The notes under the pieces: generated by a model
Told to the model about the DNA's origin: nothing
Seen by the model: the letters and a program-made list of their open reading frames with translations, nothing else
Databases searched by the model: none
In this document: in pieces, positions 7,435 through 15,402 of the stretch
How positions within the stretch are numbered: the stretch's first letter is position 1
How the letters are laid out: the number at the start of each line of letters is the position of its first letter
Position numbers and translations under genes: made by a program
NCBI GenBank assembly: GCA_046726215.1
Contig: JBKPAA010000019.1
Span: 62,001-126,000, forward strand
Length of the DNA: 64,000 bases
Direction of reading: 5' to 3'
Origin: DASQUK01 sp046726215
GTDB taxonomy: Bacteria; Actinomycetota; Acidimicrobiia; Acidimicrobiales; VFJN01

Positions 7435-9723
7435 GTGGATCCAGGCGAGTTCAAGGGCAGGATCGGCCGCTACCACTGGGAGTCCGAGCCGTGGTGGCCG
7501 CCCGAGCCCGTGCCCCGGCCCGGCGCCCCCAACGTGCTGGTCGTGCTGCTCGACGACGTGGGATTCGCCCAGCTGGGCTGCTTCGGGTCGGACATCGCCA
7601 CGCCCAGCTTCGATCGCCTGGCGGCCGAGGGGCTGCGCTACGCCAACTTCCACACCACGGCGCTGTGCAGCCCGACGCGTGCCTGCGTGCTCACCGGGCG
7701 CAATCACCACACCTGCGGGATGGGTCGGATCATCGAGCTCGCCAGCGGATTCCCGGGCTACGACGTCCGCATCCCCCGCTCGTGCGGGTTGCTCCCGGAG
7801 ATGCTCACGCCCCACGGCTACGCCGCCTACGCCGTCGGCAAGTGGCACCTCACGCCCGAGGAGGAGGCCCACCTGGGCGCCCGCCGCGATCGCTGGCCGC
7901 TGGGACGGGGCTTCCAGCGCTTCTATGGGTTCTTCGAGGGCGAGACGCACCAGTTCGTGCCCGCGCTGGTGCACGACAGCCACTTCGTCGAGCCGCCCCG
8001 CAGCTACGAGGACGGCTACCACCTCACCGAGGACCTCGTGGACCGGGCCATCGAGTACCTGGAGGACCTGCGCCACGTCGACGTGGACAAGCCCTGGCTG
8101 CTCTATCTCGCCACCGGCGCCTGCCATTCACCCCACCAGGCGCCCGCGGAGTGGATCGCTCGCTACCGCGGCCGGTTCGATGCGGGTTGGGACCGGTGGC
8201 GGGAGGAGACCCTGCCACGCCAGATCGCCAGCGGGCTCCTGCCCACCCTTACCGCGCTTTCGCCGCGGCCGGACTGGGTGCCCGCCTGGGATGACCTCTC
8301 GCCGGAGGAGCGCCGCGTCTATGCCCGGTACATGGAGGCGTTTGCCGGGATGTTGTCCCACACCGATGCCCAGGTCGGGCGCCTGGTCGACTGGCTCGAG
8401 CGATGCGGCGAGCTGGAGCGCACCCTGGTGCTGGTCCTGTCGGACAACGGGGCGTCGTCCGAGGGAGGCCCGGTGGGATCGCTGAACGACGCTCGGGCGT
8501 GGAACGTGGTGCCCCGCACGGTGGAGGAGGCGGCGGAACGCCTGGACGAGATCGGCGGCCCCCGCATCCACAACAACTACCCGTGGGGATGGACGGTGGC
8601 CGGCAACACCCCCTTCCGGCGCTGGAAGCGCGAGACGCACGAAGGGGGCGTCGCCGATCCGCTCATCGTCTGCTGGCCCGGGGGCATCGGCGCCCGGGGG
8701 GAGGTGCGCAGCCAGTACGTGCATGCGATCGACCTCGTCCCCACGATCCTCGAGGTCGTCGGGATCGATCCCCCGGCGGCGCTGGGCGGCGTGGAACAAC
8801 GGCCGATCGAGGGGATCAGCTTCGCCTACTCGTTCGCCGACGCCGCGGCCCCCGAGCGGCACGCGACCCAGTACTACGAGATGTTCGGCTGCCGCGCGCT
8901 CTACCACGAGGGCTGGAAGGCGGTGGCCTATCACCCGATCCAGTCCGACAACCCGGGCCTCGACCGGGCCGCCTGGGAGCTGTACGACCTGCGGGTGGAC
9001 CCGTCCGAGTGTCACGACCTCGCCGCCGAGCAGCCGGACCGCCTCGAGGCGCTCATCGAGCGGTGGTGGATCGAGGCGGCCCGCCACCAGGTCCTGCCGC
9101 TCGACAACCGACCGTTCTCGGACCTCGTGATGGGCCGGCCGCCGGCGGTGCCGCCCCGGCGGCGCTACGTGTATCGACCCGGCCGCGCCCCGGTTCCGGA
9201 GACCGTGGCCGTGAACGTGAAGAACAGGCCCCACACGATCAGCGCGCACGTCGAGGTCGACGGGCGGGGGCCGGTCGCGGGCGTGCTGGCGGTGCAGGGC
9301 TCGGTGCTCGGCGGCTGGTCGTTCCACCTCCTGGCCGACGGGCGCCTGTGCTACGTCCACAACCTGGCGGGCTGGCGTGCCTACCGCGTCGAGGGTGCCG
9401 TCGGCGAGCGGCTCGGGCCGGGTGCCCATGTGCTGTCGTTCCGGTTCCTCCCGGGCACGGACGGCGCCACCCACCGGGGGTCGTTGCTCGTGGACGGCGA
9501 GGAGGTCGCAGCCGGCCCGATCGACCGGGCGACCTGGGCCCGGTTCTCGCTCACCGGTGCCGGGCTCACGGTCGGGTGGGCCAGGGACTTCTCCCCGGCC
9601 GACGGCGACTACCGGGGCCCGTTCCGCTTCACCGGCACGCTCTACCGTGTCGAGATCGACGTCGAGGGCGAGGGATTCATCGACGCCGAGGCCGAGGCGG
9701 CCGACGCCCTCAGGGCCCAGTGA
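7435..9723 (+). CDS. Arylsulfatase, formylglycine (Cys) type, with C-terminal extension
   Basis: The protein (762 residues from GTG 7435) is a type I sulfatase. N-V-L-V-V-L-L-D-D-V-G-F binds the metal. C-S-P-T-R at residues 78-82, followed by T-G-R, is the motif in which Cys is converted to formylglycine. G-K-W-H-L and S-D-N-G-A-S-S-E-G follow as expected. GAGGGAG lies 6 bases before this GTG, which supports the start over ATG 7330. No secretion signal is present. Beyond the catalytic domain, about 150 residues form a beta-rich C-terminal region, as in actinobacterial sulfatases of this type. No formylglycine-generating enzyme is in the window. The natural sulfate ester is unknown. Confidence 0.88.
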   Translation: MDPGEFKGRIGRYHWESEPWWPPEPVPRPGAPNVLVVLLDDVGFAQLGCFGSDIATPSFDRLAAEGLRYANFHTTALCSPTRACVLTGRNHHTCGMGRIIELASGFPGYDVRIPRSCGLLPEMLTPHGYAAYAVGKWHLTPEEEAHLGARRDRWPLGRGFQRFYGFFEGETHQFVPALVHDSHFVEPPRSYEDGYHLTEDLVDRAIEYLEDLRHVDVDKPWLLYLATGACHSPHQAPAEWIARYRGRFDAGWDRWREETLPRQIASGLLPTLTALSPRPDWVPAWDDLSPEERRVYARYMEAFAGMLSHTDAQVGRLVDWLERCGELERTLVLVLSDNGASSEGGPVGSLNDARAWNVVPRTVEEAAERLDEIGGPRIHNNYPWGWTVAGNTPFRRWKRETHEGGVADPLIVCWPGGIGARGEVRSQYVHAIDLVPTILEVVGIDPPAALGGVEQRPIEGISFAYSFADAAAPERHATQYYEMFGCRALYHEGWKAVAYHPIQSDNPGLDRAAWELYDLRVDPSECHDLAAEQPDRLEALIERWWIEAARHQVLPLDNRPFSDLVMGRPPAVPPRRRYVYRPGRAPVPETVAVNVKNRPHTISAHVEVDGRGPVAGVLAVQGSVLGGWSFHLLADGRLCYVHNLAGWRAYRVEGAVGERLGPGAHVLSFRFLPGTDGATHRGSLLVDGEEVAAGPIDRATWARFSLTGAGLTVGWARDFSPADGDYRGPFRFTGTLYRVEIDVEGEGFIDAEAEAADALRAQ

Positions 9724-9757
9724 GCCGCCCGCGCCCGCGACGGCGTGCGCCCGCCAA

Positions 9758-9809
9758 CCGTTCCGGCGCCGATCTCTCGCGAGTACCGCAAGGAAACGGC
9801 GCCGGTTCG
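9758..9809. repeat. GGCGCC-flanked dispersed repeat, copy 1
   Basis: Two CGGCGCCG arms flank a 16-base core, TCGCGAGTACCGCAAG (9777-9792), that is repeated exactly at 23461-23476. The left arm GGCGCCGAT (9765-9773) is also shared with that copy. It lies between the sulfatase stop and bcp, just before the bcp -10-like hexamer. Confidence 0.7.
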
Positions 9810-9826
9810 TGCTCGGGTGCCGCCGC

Positions 9827-9832
9827 TAGGGT
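9827..9832 (+). promoter_or_regulatory. -10-like TAGGGT before bcp
   Basis: TAGGGT ends 7 bases before the ATG at 9840 and there is no Shine-Dalgarno, which fits a leaderless transcript. Confidence 0.45.
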
Positions 9833-9839
9833 CATCGAC

Positions 9840-10292
9840 ATGGTCAATCCAGGCGACAAGGCCCCCGACTTCGCGCTCCTCGACCAGGACGGGAACACCG
9901 TCAAGCTGGCCGACATGCGGGGCCGCAAGGTCCTCGTGTACTTCTACCCCAAGGCGGACACGCCGGGCTGCACCACGCAGGCCTGCGGCCTGCGGGACGT
10001 GCTGGGCGACATCGGTGACACCGCGGTGGTGGGCATCAGCCCCGACAAGCCCCAGAAGCAGAAGCGCTTCGACGACAAGTACGGGCTGGGCTTCCCGTTG
10101 CTGTCCGACGAGGACCACGCGGTCGCCGACGCCTACGGCGCCTGGGGCGAGCGATCGATGTACGGGCGCAAGTTCATGGGCATCGTCCGGTCGGCGTTCC
10201 TGGTGGACGAGCAGGGCAACCTCGCCGAGGTGTGGCCCAAGATCAGCCCCAAGGACACCCCCACCAAGCTGCTCGGCGCCCTCGAGGGATAG
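9840..10292 (+). CDS. bcp: Bcp/PrxQ-type thiol peroxidase
   Basis: The 150-residue thioredoxin-fold protein matches the bacterioferritin-comigratory (PrxQ) peroxiredoxins, which reduce hydrogen peroxide and organic hydroperoxides in the cytosol with thiol donors. G-D-K-A-P-D-F at the start, V-Y-F-Y-P-K-A-D-T-P-G-C-T-T-Q-A-C near residue 45 and R-S-A-F-L-V-D near residue 122 are typical. The peroxidatic Cys and a second Cys five residues later fit the atypical 2-Cys subclass that forms an intramolecular disulphide. Start ATG 9840 is supported by TAGGGT upstream. Confidence 0.92.
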   Translation: MVNPGDKAPDFALLDQDGNTVKLADMRGRKVLVYFYPKADTPGCTTQACGLRDVLGDIGDTAVVGISPDKPQKQKRFDDKYGLGFPLLSDEDHAVADAYGAWGERSMYGRKFMGIVRSAFLVDEQGNLAEVWPKISPKDTPTKLLGALEG

Positions 10293-10361
10293 GCGCGACG
10301 GGCCGATCGCAGGGCGCCCCGCGGGTCGGCATCTCACGGCCCGCGCCGCCGCGGCGTTGAC

Positions 10362-10835
10362 ATGGCGGTGACGCTTCCCCCGTTCCAATCGCTGCTGGAC
10401 GCCCACGCCCCAGACCTGCATCGATTCCTGGTCGCCGCTGTCGGCCCGCACGACGGTGACGACCTGTTCCAGGAGACGGTGATCTCGGCGCTGCGGTCGT
10501 ACCGGGGCCTGCGTCACGCCGACAACCTGCGCGGCTGGCTGTTCACGATCGCCCACCGGAAGGTCATCGACCAGGCACGCAGGCGAGTCCGGCAGGCGGT
10601 GCCCGCCGCCGATCCGCCCGAGGCTTCCCACCTGGACGCCGACACGCTCGGCGACGCCGAGTTGTGGGACGCGCTACGCCAGCTCCCGCCCAAGCAGCGA
10701 TCGGCCGTCGTGCAGCGCTACCTGCTCGACCGGCCGTACGCGGAGATCGCGGCGGTACTCGGGTCCAGCGAGGACGCGGCCCGCCAGAACGTACGAGCCG
10801 GCCTGCAACGCCTGCGTCAGGAGGTGACGCCATGA
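10362..10835 (+). CDS. ECF-family RNA polymerase sigma factor
   Basis: The 157-residue product has region 2 at about residues 10-75 (D-L-F-Q-E-T-V-I-S-A-L, then L-R-G-W-L-F-T-I-A-H-R-K). Region 4 lies at about 98-152 (L-W-D-A-L-R-Q-L-P-P-K-Q-R-S-A-V-V, then Y-A-E-I-A-A-V-L-G-S-S). It lacks regions 1 and 3, as expected for the extracytoplasmic-function class. The stop overlaps the start of the methylguanine methyltransferase gene (ATGA), and no anti-sigma gene follows. The linked repair enzyme suggests a regulon involving alkylation or another damage cue, but this is inference. Confidence 0.88.
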   Translation: MAVTLPPFQSLLDAHAPDLHRFLVAAVGPHDGDDLFQETVISALRSYRGLRHADNLRGWLFTIAHRKVIDQARRRVRQAVPAADPPEASHLDADTLGDAELWDALRQLPPKQRSAVVQRYLLDRPYAEIAAVLGSSEDAARQNVRAGLQRLRQEVTP

Positions 10836-11521
10836 ACGCCACTGAGCCCACGAACCCGATGGGCGATGTCCGCCACCGGTCCAACCACCGGGATCCCGAT
10901 GCCGCCGGGGGCCTCGCCCTGGGCGAGCGGTTGCGCCGGGCCGCCGACACCGCCGCCACCGCCGACATCACCCGCCTGGTCGACGCGGCCCTGCGCCGGG
11001 CCGACGACGCAGGGCTGGTGGACGTCGGCTGGGTGGTCGAGGACACGCCCGTCGGCCCGCTCACCCTGGCGGCGACGTCCGCCGGCGTGGTGCGCATTGC
11101 GTTCGGCCACGAGGAGCTGGTGCTGGACGAGCTGGCGAGCGGCGTGTCGCCACGTGTCGTCCACCTGCCGGCCCGCCTCGACGAGGTGCGCCGCGAGCTC
11201 GAGGAGTACTTCGCCGGGCGCCGCCGGGCCTTCGACGTGGCGGTCGACCGGCGGCTGTCCCGGGGCTACCGTCGCACCGTCCTGGAGGCGCTGTCCCGCG
11301 AGGTGCCCTACGGCCGGACCGTCAGCTACAAGGAGCTGGCCGAGCGCACCGGCAACCCCAAGGCCAGCCGGGCGGTCGGCTCGGCCATGGCGACCAACCC
11401 GATCCCGATCGTCGTCCCGTGTCATCGGGTGCTGCGCACCGGCGGGGCCCTCGGCGGCTACGGCGGCGGGCTCGACACCAAGGTCTGGCTCCTGCGCCAC
11501 GAGGGCGCGCTGTTGGGCTGA
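10832..11521 (+). CDS. Methylated-DNA-protein cysteine methyltransferase with N-terminal extension
   Basis: The C-terminal part is a complete Ogt/MGMT domain: V-P-Y-G-R-T-V-S-Y-K-E-L-A, then A-V-G-S-A-M-A-T-N-P, then the active site I-V-V-P-C-H-R-V with Cys197, then G-G-Y-G-G-G-L. It transfers O6-alkyl groups from guanine to Cys197 and is consumed in the process. Residues 1 to about 65 precede the usual fold. They are helical and charged and are not needed for catalysis. They show no zinc-binding anti-sigma motif, but their position behind an ECF sigma gene makes a sigma-binding role worth testing. The start overlaps the sigma stop. Confidence 0.9.
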   Translation: MNATEPTNPMGDVRHRSNHRDPDAAGGLALGERLRRAADTAATADITRLVDAALRRADDAGLVDVGWVVEDTPVGPLTLAATSAGVVRIAFGHEELVLDELASGVSPRVVHLPARLDEVRRELEEYFAGRRRAFDVAVDRRLSRGYRRTVLEALSREVPYGRTVSYKELAERTGNPKASRAVGSAMATNPIPIVVPCHRVLRTGGALGGYGGGLDTKVWLLRHEGALLG

Positions 11522-11564
11522 CGGCGCCGCGCCTGCTCCGCGGCCGATCCCGTCGGCGGCCGGG

Positions 11565-11684
11565 TTACCCCCGCGGGGACGTCGCGAGGCCCAGCTCGTG
11601 CTCCCGGCGGTCGATCGTCCGCCGCCGGTACACGAGCAGGCCTACCACCACCAACGTGGTCAGAACGAGGAGCAGCCTGCGCAC
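11565..11684 (-). CDS. Small single-pass membrane protein (39 aa)
   Basis: The minus-strand frame starts at GTG 11684, six bases after a TAGCCT hexamer, and ends with TAA at 11565. An alternative start is GTG 11690. The product is R-R-L, then a hydrophobic stretch of about 16 residues (L-L-L-V-L-T-T-L-V-V-V-G-L-L-V-Y), then R-R-R-T-I-D-R-R-E-H-E-L. That is a membrane helix with a short basic cytosolic tail. No function can be assigned. It is encoded between the methylguanine methyltransferase gene and a tRNA gene. Confidence 0.5.
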   Translation of the reverse strand: MRRLLLVLTTLVVVGLLVYRRRTIDRREHELGLATSPRG

Positions 11685-11690
11685 GGCCAC

Positions 11691-11696
11691 AGGCTA
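11691..11696 (-). promoter_or_regulatory. -10-like TAGCCT before the 39-aa membrane protein
   Basis: On the minus strand TAGCCT ends 6 bases before GTG 11684. This is the main support for that start and for a leaderless transcript. Confidence 0.35.
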
Positions 11697-11713
11697 GGCT
11701 TATCCGTTCGTCC

Positions 11714-11788
11714 GCGGGCGTAGCCCAACTGGCAGGAGGCACGGGCCTCAAAATCCCGACAGTGTGGGTTCGAATCCCACCGCCCGCA
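11714..11788 (+). tRNA. tRNA with anticodon CAA (Leu by codon) but a short variable arm
   Basis: The acceptor stem pairs 7 of 7 (GCGGGCG with CGCCCGC, 11714-11720 and 11781-11787), and the T stem pairs 5 of 5 around TTCGAAT. The anticodon loop reads C-T-C-A-A-A-A, which places CAA at positions 34-36. The variable region is only 5 bases (ACAGT), whereas bacterial leucine tRNAs have a long extra arm. The D stem has a C-A mismatch at 13-22, the anticodon stem a C-T mismatch at 31-39, and position 21 is G. No CCA is encoded. It may be an unusual isoacceptor, a tRNA-like regulator or a decaying gene. Confidence 0.75.
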
Positions 11789-11862
11789 CGAACCACCGCC
11801 GCCGGTCGGCAGCACCCCGTTGACCGTGTCGACGGGGGTGGGCGGGGGAAGGGTTGAAGCGT

Positions 11863-12525
11863 ATGGGCGTGGTGTTCGCCGATCGGCTCGACGCCGGCCG
11901 CCGGCTGGCCGAGCAGCTCGCCGACCTCGCCGGCGAGGACACCGTCGTGCTCGGACTCCCCCGCGGGGGTGTGCCGGTGGCCGCAGAGGTGGCACGGGCG
12001 CTGGGTGCGGCACTCGACGTGCTGGTGGTGGGCAAGATCGGGGTGCCCGGGCACGAGGAGCTGGCGCTGGCGGCCGTGGCCGACGACGGCCAGATCGCCC
12101 TCAACCCCGGGGTCATGGCGGCCGTGGGAATGACCGAGGTCGACGTCGAGGTCCTCGCCCGCCGGCACAAGGCGGCGCTCGCCCACCGTGCCGAGCAGTT
12201 CCGCGGTGGGGCGCGGGCGGTGCCGATCGAGGGCCGCACCGCCGTGCTGGTCGACGACGGCATGGCCACCGGGGCGACCATGCGAGTGGCGGTCGACGTC
12301 GTACGGGGCCGGGGGCCGAAGACCGTGGTGGTGGCCGTCCCGGTGGCGTCGCCGGAGGCCTGCGCCGCAGTGGGTGAGACCGCCGATCGCGTGGTGTGCC
12401 TGGCGGCGCCGCCGCACTTCCGGGCCGTCGGCACCTGGTACGACGACTTCTCCCAGGTGCCGGACTCGACGGTGCGGGAGATCCTGGCGGACGTTCCGGC
12501 CCGACCCCCACCCGCAGCCTCCTAG
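11863..12525 (+). CDS. Phosphoribosyltransferase-domain protein
   Basis: The 220-residue product is a type I PRTase-like fold. L-G-L-P-R-G-G-V-P-V-A lies near residue 32, and the PRPP-binding signature V-L-V-D-D-G-M-A-T-G-A-T-M lies near residue 130. Proteins of this kind are often found alone or beside stress-response genes and their substrate is usually unknown; a purine or pyrimidine salvage role cannot be assumed. ATG 11863 is preferred to TTG 11854 because a GGGGGAAGGG stretch lies about 10 bases upstream of it. The gene converges on malQ with a 4-base overlap of the two stops. Confidence 0.7.
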   Translation: MGVVFADRLDAGRRLAEQLADLAGEDTVVLGLPRGGVPVAAEVARALGAALDVLVVGKIGVPGHEELALAAVADDGQIALNPGVMAAVGMTEVDVEVLARRHKAALAHRAEQFRGGARAVPIEGRTAVLVDDGMATGATMRVAVDVVRGRGPKTVVVAVPVASPEACAAVGETADRVVCLAAPPHFRAVGTWYDDFSQVPDSTVREILADVPARPPPAAS

Positions 12526-14357
12526 CGCCGCAGGGCCGACGCCACGCGCGCCACGAGCTGGTCCGCCAGTGCCCGGTCGAGCGGCACCGGGAGGCCAAGG
12601 GACCAGTTGGGGCGTTCGTCGGTCGTGCCCGGCAGGTTGGGGCGGCGGGGCAGCGCCAGGGCGTCCTCCAGCGTGGCGGCGACCAGGGCGCAGGGCGACG
12701 CCGCCAGCCCCCGGTGCATGGCGACGATCACGTCCGCGACGGGCGCATCGACGTCGAGCCCGCTCAGCGCCACCAGCTTGTCGCGCAGACGGGCATGCGC
12801 GGCCTCGTCGGGTTCGACGCCCGCGGCGCGCTGGTCCGCGGCGTCGCGGCCGGACCACACGCCGGCGATCGTGGGCAGATCGTGGGTGGTGACCGCCCCC
12901 AGCGCCTGGGCGGGGTAGTGCTCGGGCGGAGCATCTTCGAACCACACGAGCCGGTACGAGAGCAGCCCGGCGTCCCGCAAGCGGTCGCGCACCCCCTCCT
13001 CGACCGTGCCCAGGTCCTCCCCAACGACCACGGCCCCGGAGCGCACGCTCTCGACCGCCAGCACCGCCAGCAGCTCGTCCGCCGGGTAGCGCACGTAGGC
13101 GCCGTCGGTCGGCGAGCCGCCCGGCGGCAGACAGAAAAGGCGGAAGAGGCCCATCACGTGGTCGATGCGCAGGCCGCCACCGTGGCCCATCGCCGCCCGC
13201 AACAGCGACGCCAACGGCTCGTAGGCGACGCCGCGCAGGGCGTGGGGAACGAACGGCGGCAGGCCCCAATCCTGGCCGCCCCGATTGAACTCGTCGGGCG
13301 GGGCCCCCACCCGCACGCCGAGCGCCAGCAGGTCCTGCAGGCACCAGGCGTCGGCGCCGTCCGGGTCGACGCCCAGCGCCAGGTCGGTGAGCAGCGCCAA
13401 CGGCCTCTCGGCGCGCCGCAGCTGCTCGTCGACCAGGAACTGCACCCAGGCCCAGAACGCCACCCGGTCGGCGCGCTCCGCGGCGAACGAGGCCACACCG
13501 GTGGCGGACGGGTGCCGATGCCGGGGGGGCCACGAGCGCCAGCCCGACCCGTGGTGCTCCGCCAGCGCACAGAACCGGGCGTAGGCCTCCAGCTCGTTTC
13601 CCATCTGCGTCCGCCACCGCTCGAACCGCAGGTCGGGACCGAGCGAGGCCCACAGGTGGTCGAGTGCCCGCCGCTTGAGCGCCCACACGGCGTCGCGGTC
13701 GACCAGCGGCGCGCCGTTCAGCCGGCGCGCCTCGGAGCCCAGGGCCTCGACGGCGGCGTCGCCCCCGGCGCCGGGGAGCTCCTCGATGCGTAGCAGCAGG
13801 GGGTTGAACCAGCGGCGGCTCGACGGGAAGTAGGGGCTGGGCTCGACCCGCCCGACCGGTTGGGGCGCGTGCATCGGGCTGACCCCCAACATGCCGGCAC
13901 CTCGCTCGGCGGACCAGGCCCCGAGCGAGCGCAGGTCCGCCAGGTCGCCGATGCCCCAACTTGCCGCGGAACGGCACGCGTGAAGCTGGACCGTGAGCAG
14001 CCACGATCGCAGCTCGCCCGGCAGGTGGCAGCGGCCGGGCGTCACGATCAGGCGCGTCGCACGGCCGCCGTCCAGGGGCCGCAGGTCGTGGTAACCGATG
14101 GGCAGGTCGGGCGGGAGCGCACCCTCGGCCCGCACCTCGTTGCCGTCCTCCAGCGCCAACTCGCAGGGACCGGACAGGGGGTCCGCCCGCCCGGCGTGCA
14201 CTACCCGGACCGTCGGGCCGACCGACGGCGGCACGTCCGCGGCGTCGGCGGACCCCATCGCCGCGCGCAGGGCCGCGATGGTTTCCGGGGCGATGGTGTG
14301 CCACCGTCCCCAGGCGTCCCAGTAACCGTCGTCGATGCCCCAGGGGTCGGTGGCCAC
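12522..14357 (-). CDS. malQ: 4-alpha-glucanotransferase (amylomaltase, GH77)
   Basis: The 611-residue protein shows the GH77 order: S-W-G-I-G-D-L-A-D-L, then S-P-Y-F-P-S-S-R-R-W-F-N-P. R-I-D-H-V-M-G-L carries the Asp nucleophile, V-V-G-E-D-L-G-T-V the Glu acid/base, and T-T-H-D-L-P-T the third acid. It moves glucan segments between maltodextrins in the cytosol. It is shorter than E. coli MalQ, lacking part of the N-terminal extension. GTG 14357 is supported by TACGGT eight bases upstream. Together with the GH65 phosphorylase and beta-phosphoglucomutase at 30.5-33.6 kb it would form a maltodextrin route. Confidence 0.9.
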   Translation of the reverse strand: MATDPWGIDDGYWDAWGRWHTIAPETIAALRAAMGSADAADVPPSVGPTVRVVHAGRADPLSGPCELALEDGNEVRAEGALPPDLPIGYHDLRPLDGGRATRLIVTPGRCHLPGELRSWLLTVQLHACRSAASWGIGDLADLRSLGAWSAERGAGMLGVSPMHAPQPVGRVEPSPYFPSSRRWFNPLLLRIEELPGAGGDAAVEALGSEARRLNGAPLVDRDAVWALKRRALDHLWASLGPDLRFERWRTQMGNELEAYARFCALAEHHGSGWRSWPPRHRHPSATGVASFAAERADRVAFWAWVQFLVDEQLRRAERPLALLTDLALGVDPDGADAWCLQDLLALGVRVGAPPDEFNRGGQDWGLPPFVPHALRGVAYEPLASLLRAAMGHGGGLRIDHVMGLFRLFCLPPGGSPTDGAYVRYPADELLAVLAVESVRSGAVVVGEDLGTVEEGVRDRLRDAGLLSYRLVWFEDAPPEHYPAQALGAVTTHDLPTIAGVWSGRDAADQRAAGVEPDEAAHARLRDKLVALSGLDVDAPVADVIVAMHRGLAASPCALVAATLEDALALPRRPNLPGTTDERPNWSLGLPVPLDRALADQLVARVASALRR

Positions 14358-14365
14358 CGGCGCGC

Positions 14366-14371
14366 ACCGTA
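14366..14371 (-). promoter_or_regulatory. -10-like TACGGT before malQ
   Basis: On the minus strand TACGGT ends 8 bases before GTG 14357, with no Shine-Dalgarno. Confidence 0.35.
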
Positions 14372-14405
14372 CCGGCCGCGCGCCGCTGAGCCCTCGGGCC
14401 CCGCT

Positions 14406-15293
14406 TCAGGGGCCGACGACGCTCGGTTCCGGCACCCGGGCCCGGGGCTTGCTGTTGACGGCGGCGATCCCGGCAGCCGTCAATGCGCCGCCGACGAGCA
14501 GGCGCGCCTCGAACCGCTCGTTGAGCACGACGATGCCGACGATGACCGCCACGACCGGGATTATGTACGTGACGAGCGACGCCTTGGTGGCGCCGATGTC
14601 GGCGATGATCCGGTAGCTGAGGACGTAGGCGACGCCTGTGCCCAGGATCCCGAGCAGCAGTATCGACGCCACCCGGGTGGGTGTGAGCGACACGCCACCG
14701 GCCACCGACGTCGCCACCGCAACCGGGAACAACAGCACGGCACCGGTGGCGAGCTGGCCCGTGGCCGCAACGATCGGTGGATAGGACACGAGGTGGCGGC
14801 GCATGTAGACGAAGGCGAGGCCGTACCCGGCGCCGGCAAAGATCGCCGCCAGCGCACCGGCCGTCGACGATCCCTCCAGGTCGGTCGCACCCAAGCCGGC
14901 GGCCACCGCCACGCCGACGACCCCCAGTGCCAGGCCCGCGATCTGGACCGGTCGCAGCCGCTCGCCCAGCCCGATGGCGGCGAACAGCGCGGTGAACAAC
15001 GGCGTCGAGGCGTTGAGGACGGCGGTCAGTGCCGACGTGATGTGCTGCTCGCCCCACGCCAGCAGGGTGAACGGGACGATGTTGCCGGCGAGGGCCACCA
15101 GCGCGTAGTGGCGGAGCGAGGTCCGGTCGAGGGGGATCCGCCGGCCCTGGCTGTGGAGCACCGCGTACAGCACCGCCGCGCCCAGGGCGATCCGCGCCCA
15201 CGCCACGGTCGTGGGGGTCAGCCCCTCGCCGGCCACCTTGATGAACAGGAATGACCAGCCCCAGATGAAGGCAAGGATGAACAGGCGACGCAC
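14406..15293 (-). CDS. EamA/DMT-family permease
   Basis: The 295-residue protein is almost wholly hydrophobic, with about ten membrane helices arranged as two EamA repeats of five. The N-terminal repeat holds F-I-W-G-W-S-F-L-F-I-K and A-R-I-A-L-G-A-A, and the second repeat ends with V-L-N-E-R-F-E-A-R-L-L-V-G-G-A-L. Such proteins export or import small metabolites such as amino acids or drugs, and the substrate cannot be predicted. It lies 48 bases downstream of the malQ start on the same strand, so it would be transcribed before malQ and could drive it. GTG 15293 begins exactly at the first helix. Confidence 0.85.
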   Translation of the reverse strand: MRRLFILAFIWGWSFLFIKVAGEGLTPTTVAWARIALGAAVLYAVLHSQGRRIPLDRTSLRHYALVALAGNIVPFTLLAWGEQHITSALTAVLNASTPLFTALFAAIGLGERLRPVQIAGLALGVVGVAVAAGLGATDLEGSSTAGALAAIFAGAGYGLAFVYMRRHLVSYPPIVAATGQLATGAVLLFPVAVATSVAGGVSLTPTRVASILLLGILGTGVAYVLSYRIIADIGATKASLVTYIIPVVAVIVGIVVLNERFEARLLVGGALTAAGIAAVNSKPRARVPEPSVVGP

Positions 15294-15389
15294 CCACCGC
15301 AGTCAACCAGGCCGGGTCCGCGAATCCGCCCGGATTACGCGCGGTGGCCCTCACGCCGCGAGCCGAGCGGGGGCCGCGGCGTCAGAACA

Positions 15390-15395
15390 TAGACT
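15390..15395 (+). promoter_or_regulatory. -10-like TAGACT before the coiled-coil protein gene
   Basis: TAGACT ends 7 bases before ATG 15403; no Shine-Dalgarno is visible. Confidence 0.45.
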
Positions 15396-15402
15396 CGCCC
15401 TC

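Noticed and set aside
11458..15354. Very long minus-strand open frame (about 1300 codons)
   Set aside because: It crosses the PRTase gene, malQ and the DMT permease in the wrong frame. Its composition is Arg/Pro/Gly-rich as expected for a shadow frame in GC-rich DNA, and it has no domain.
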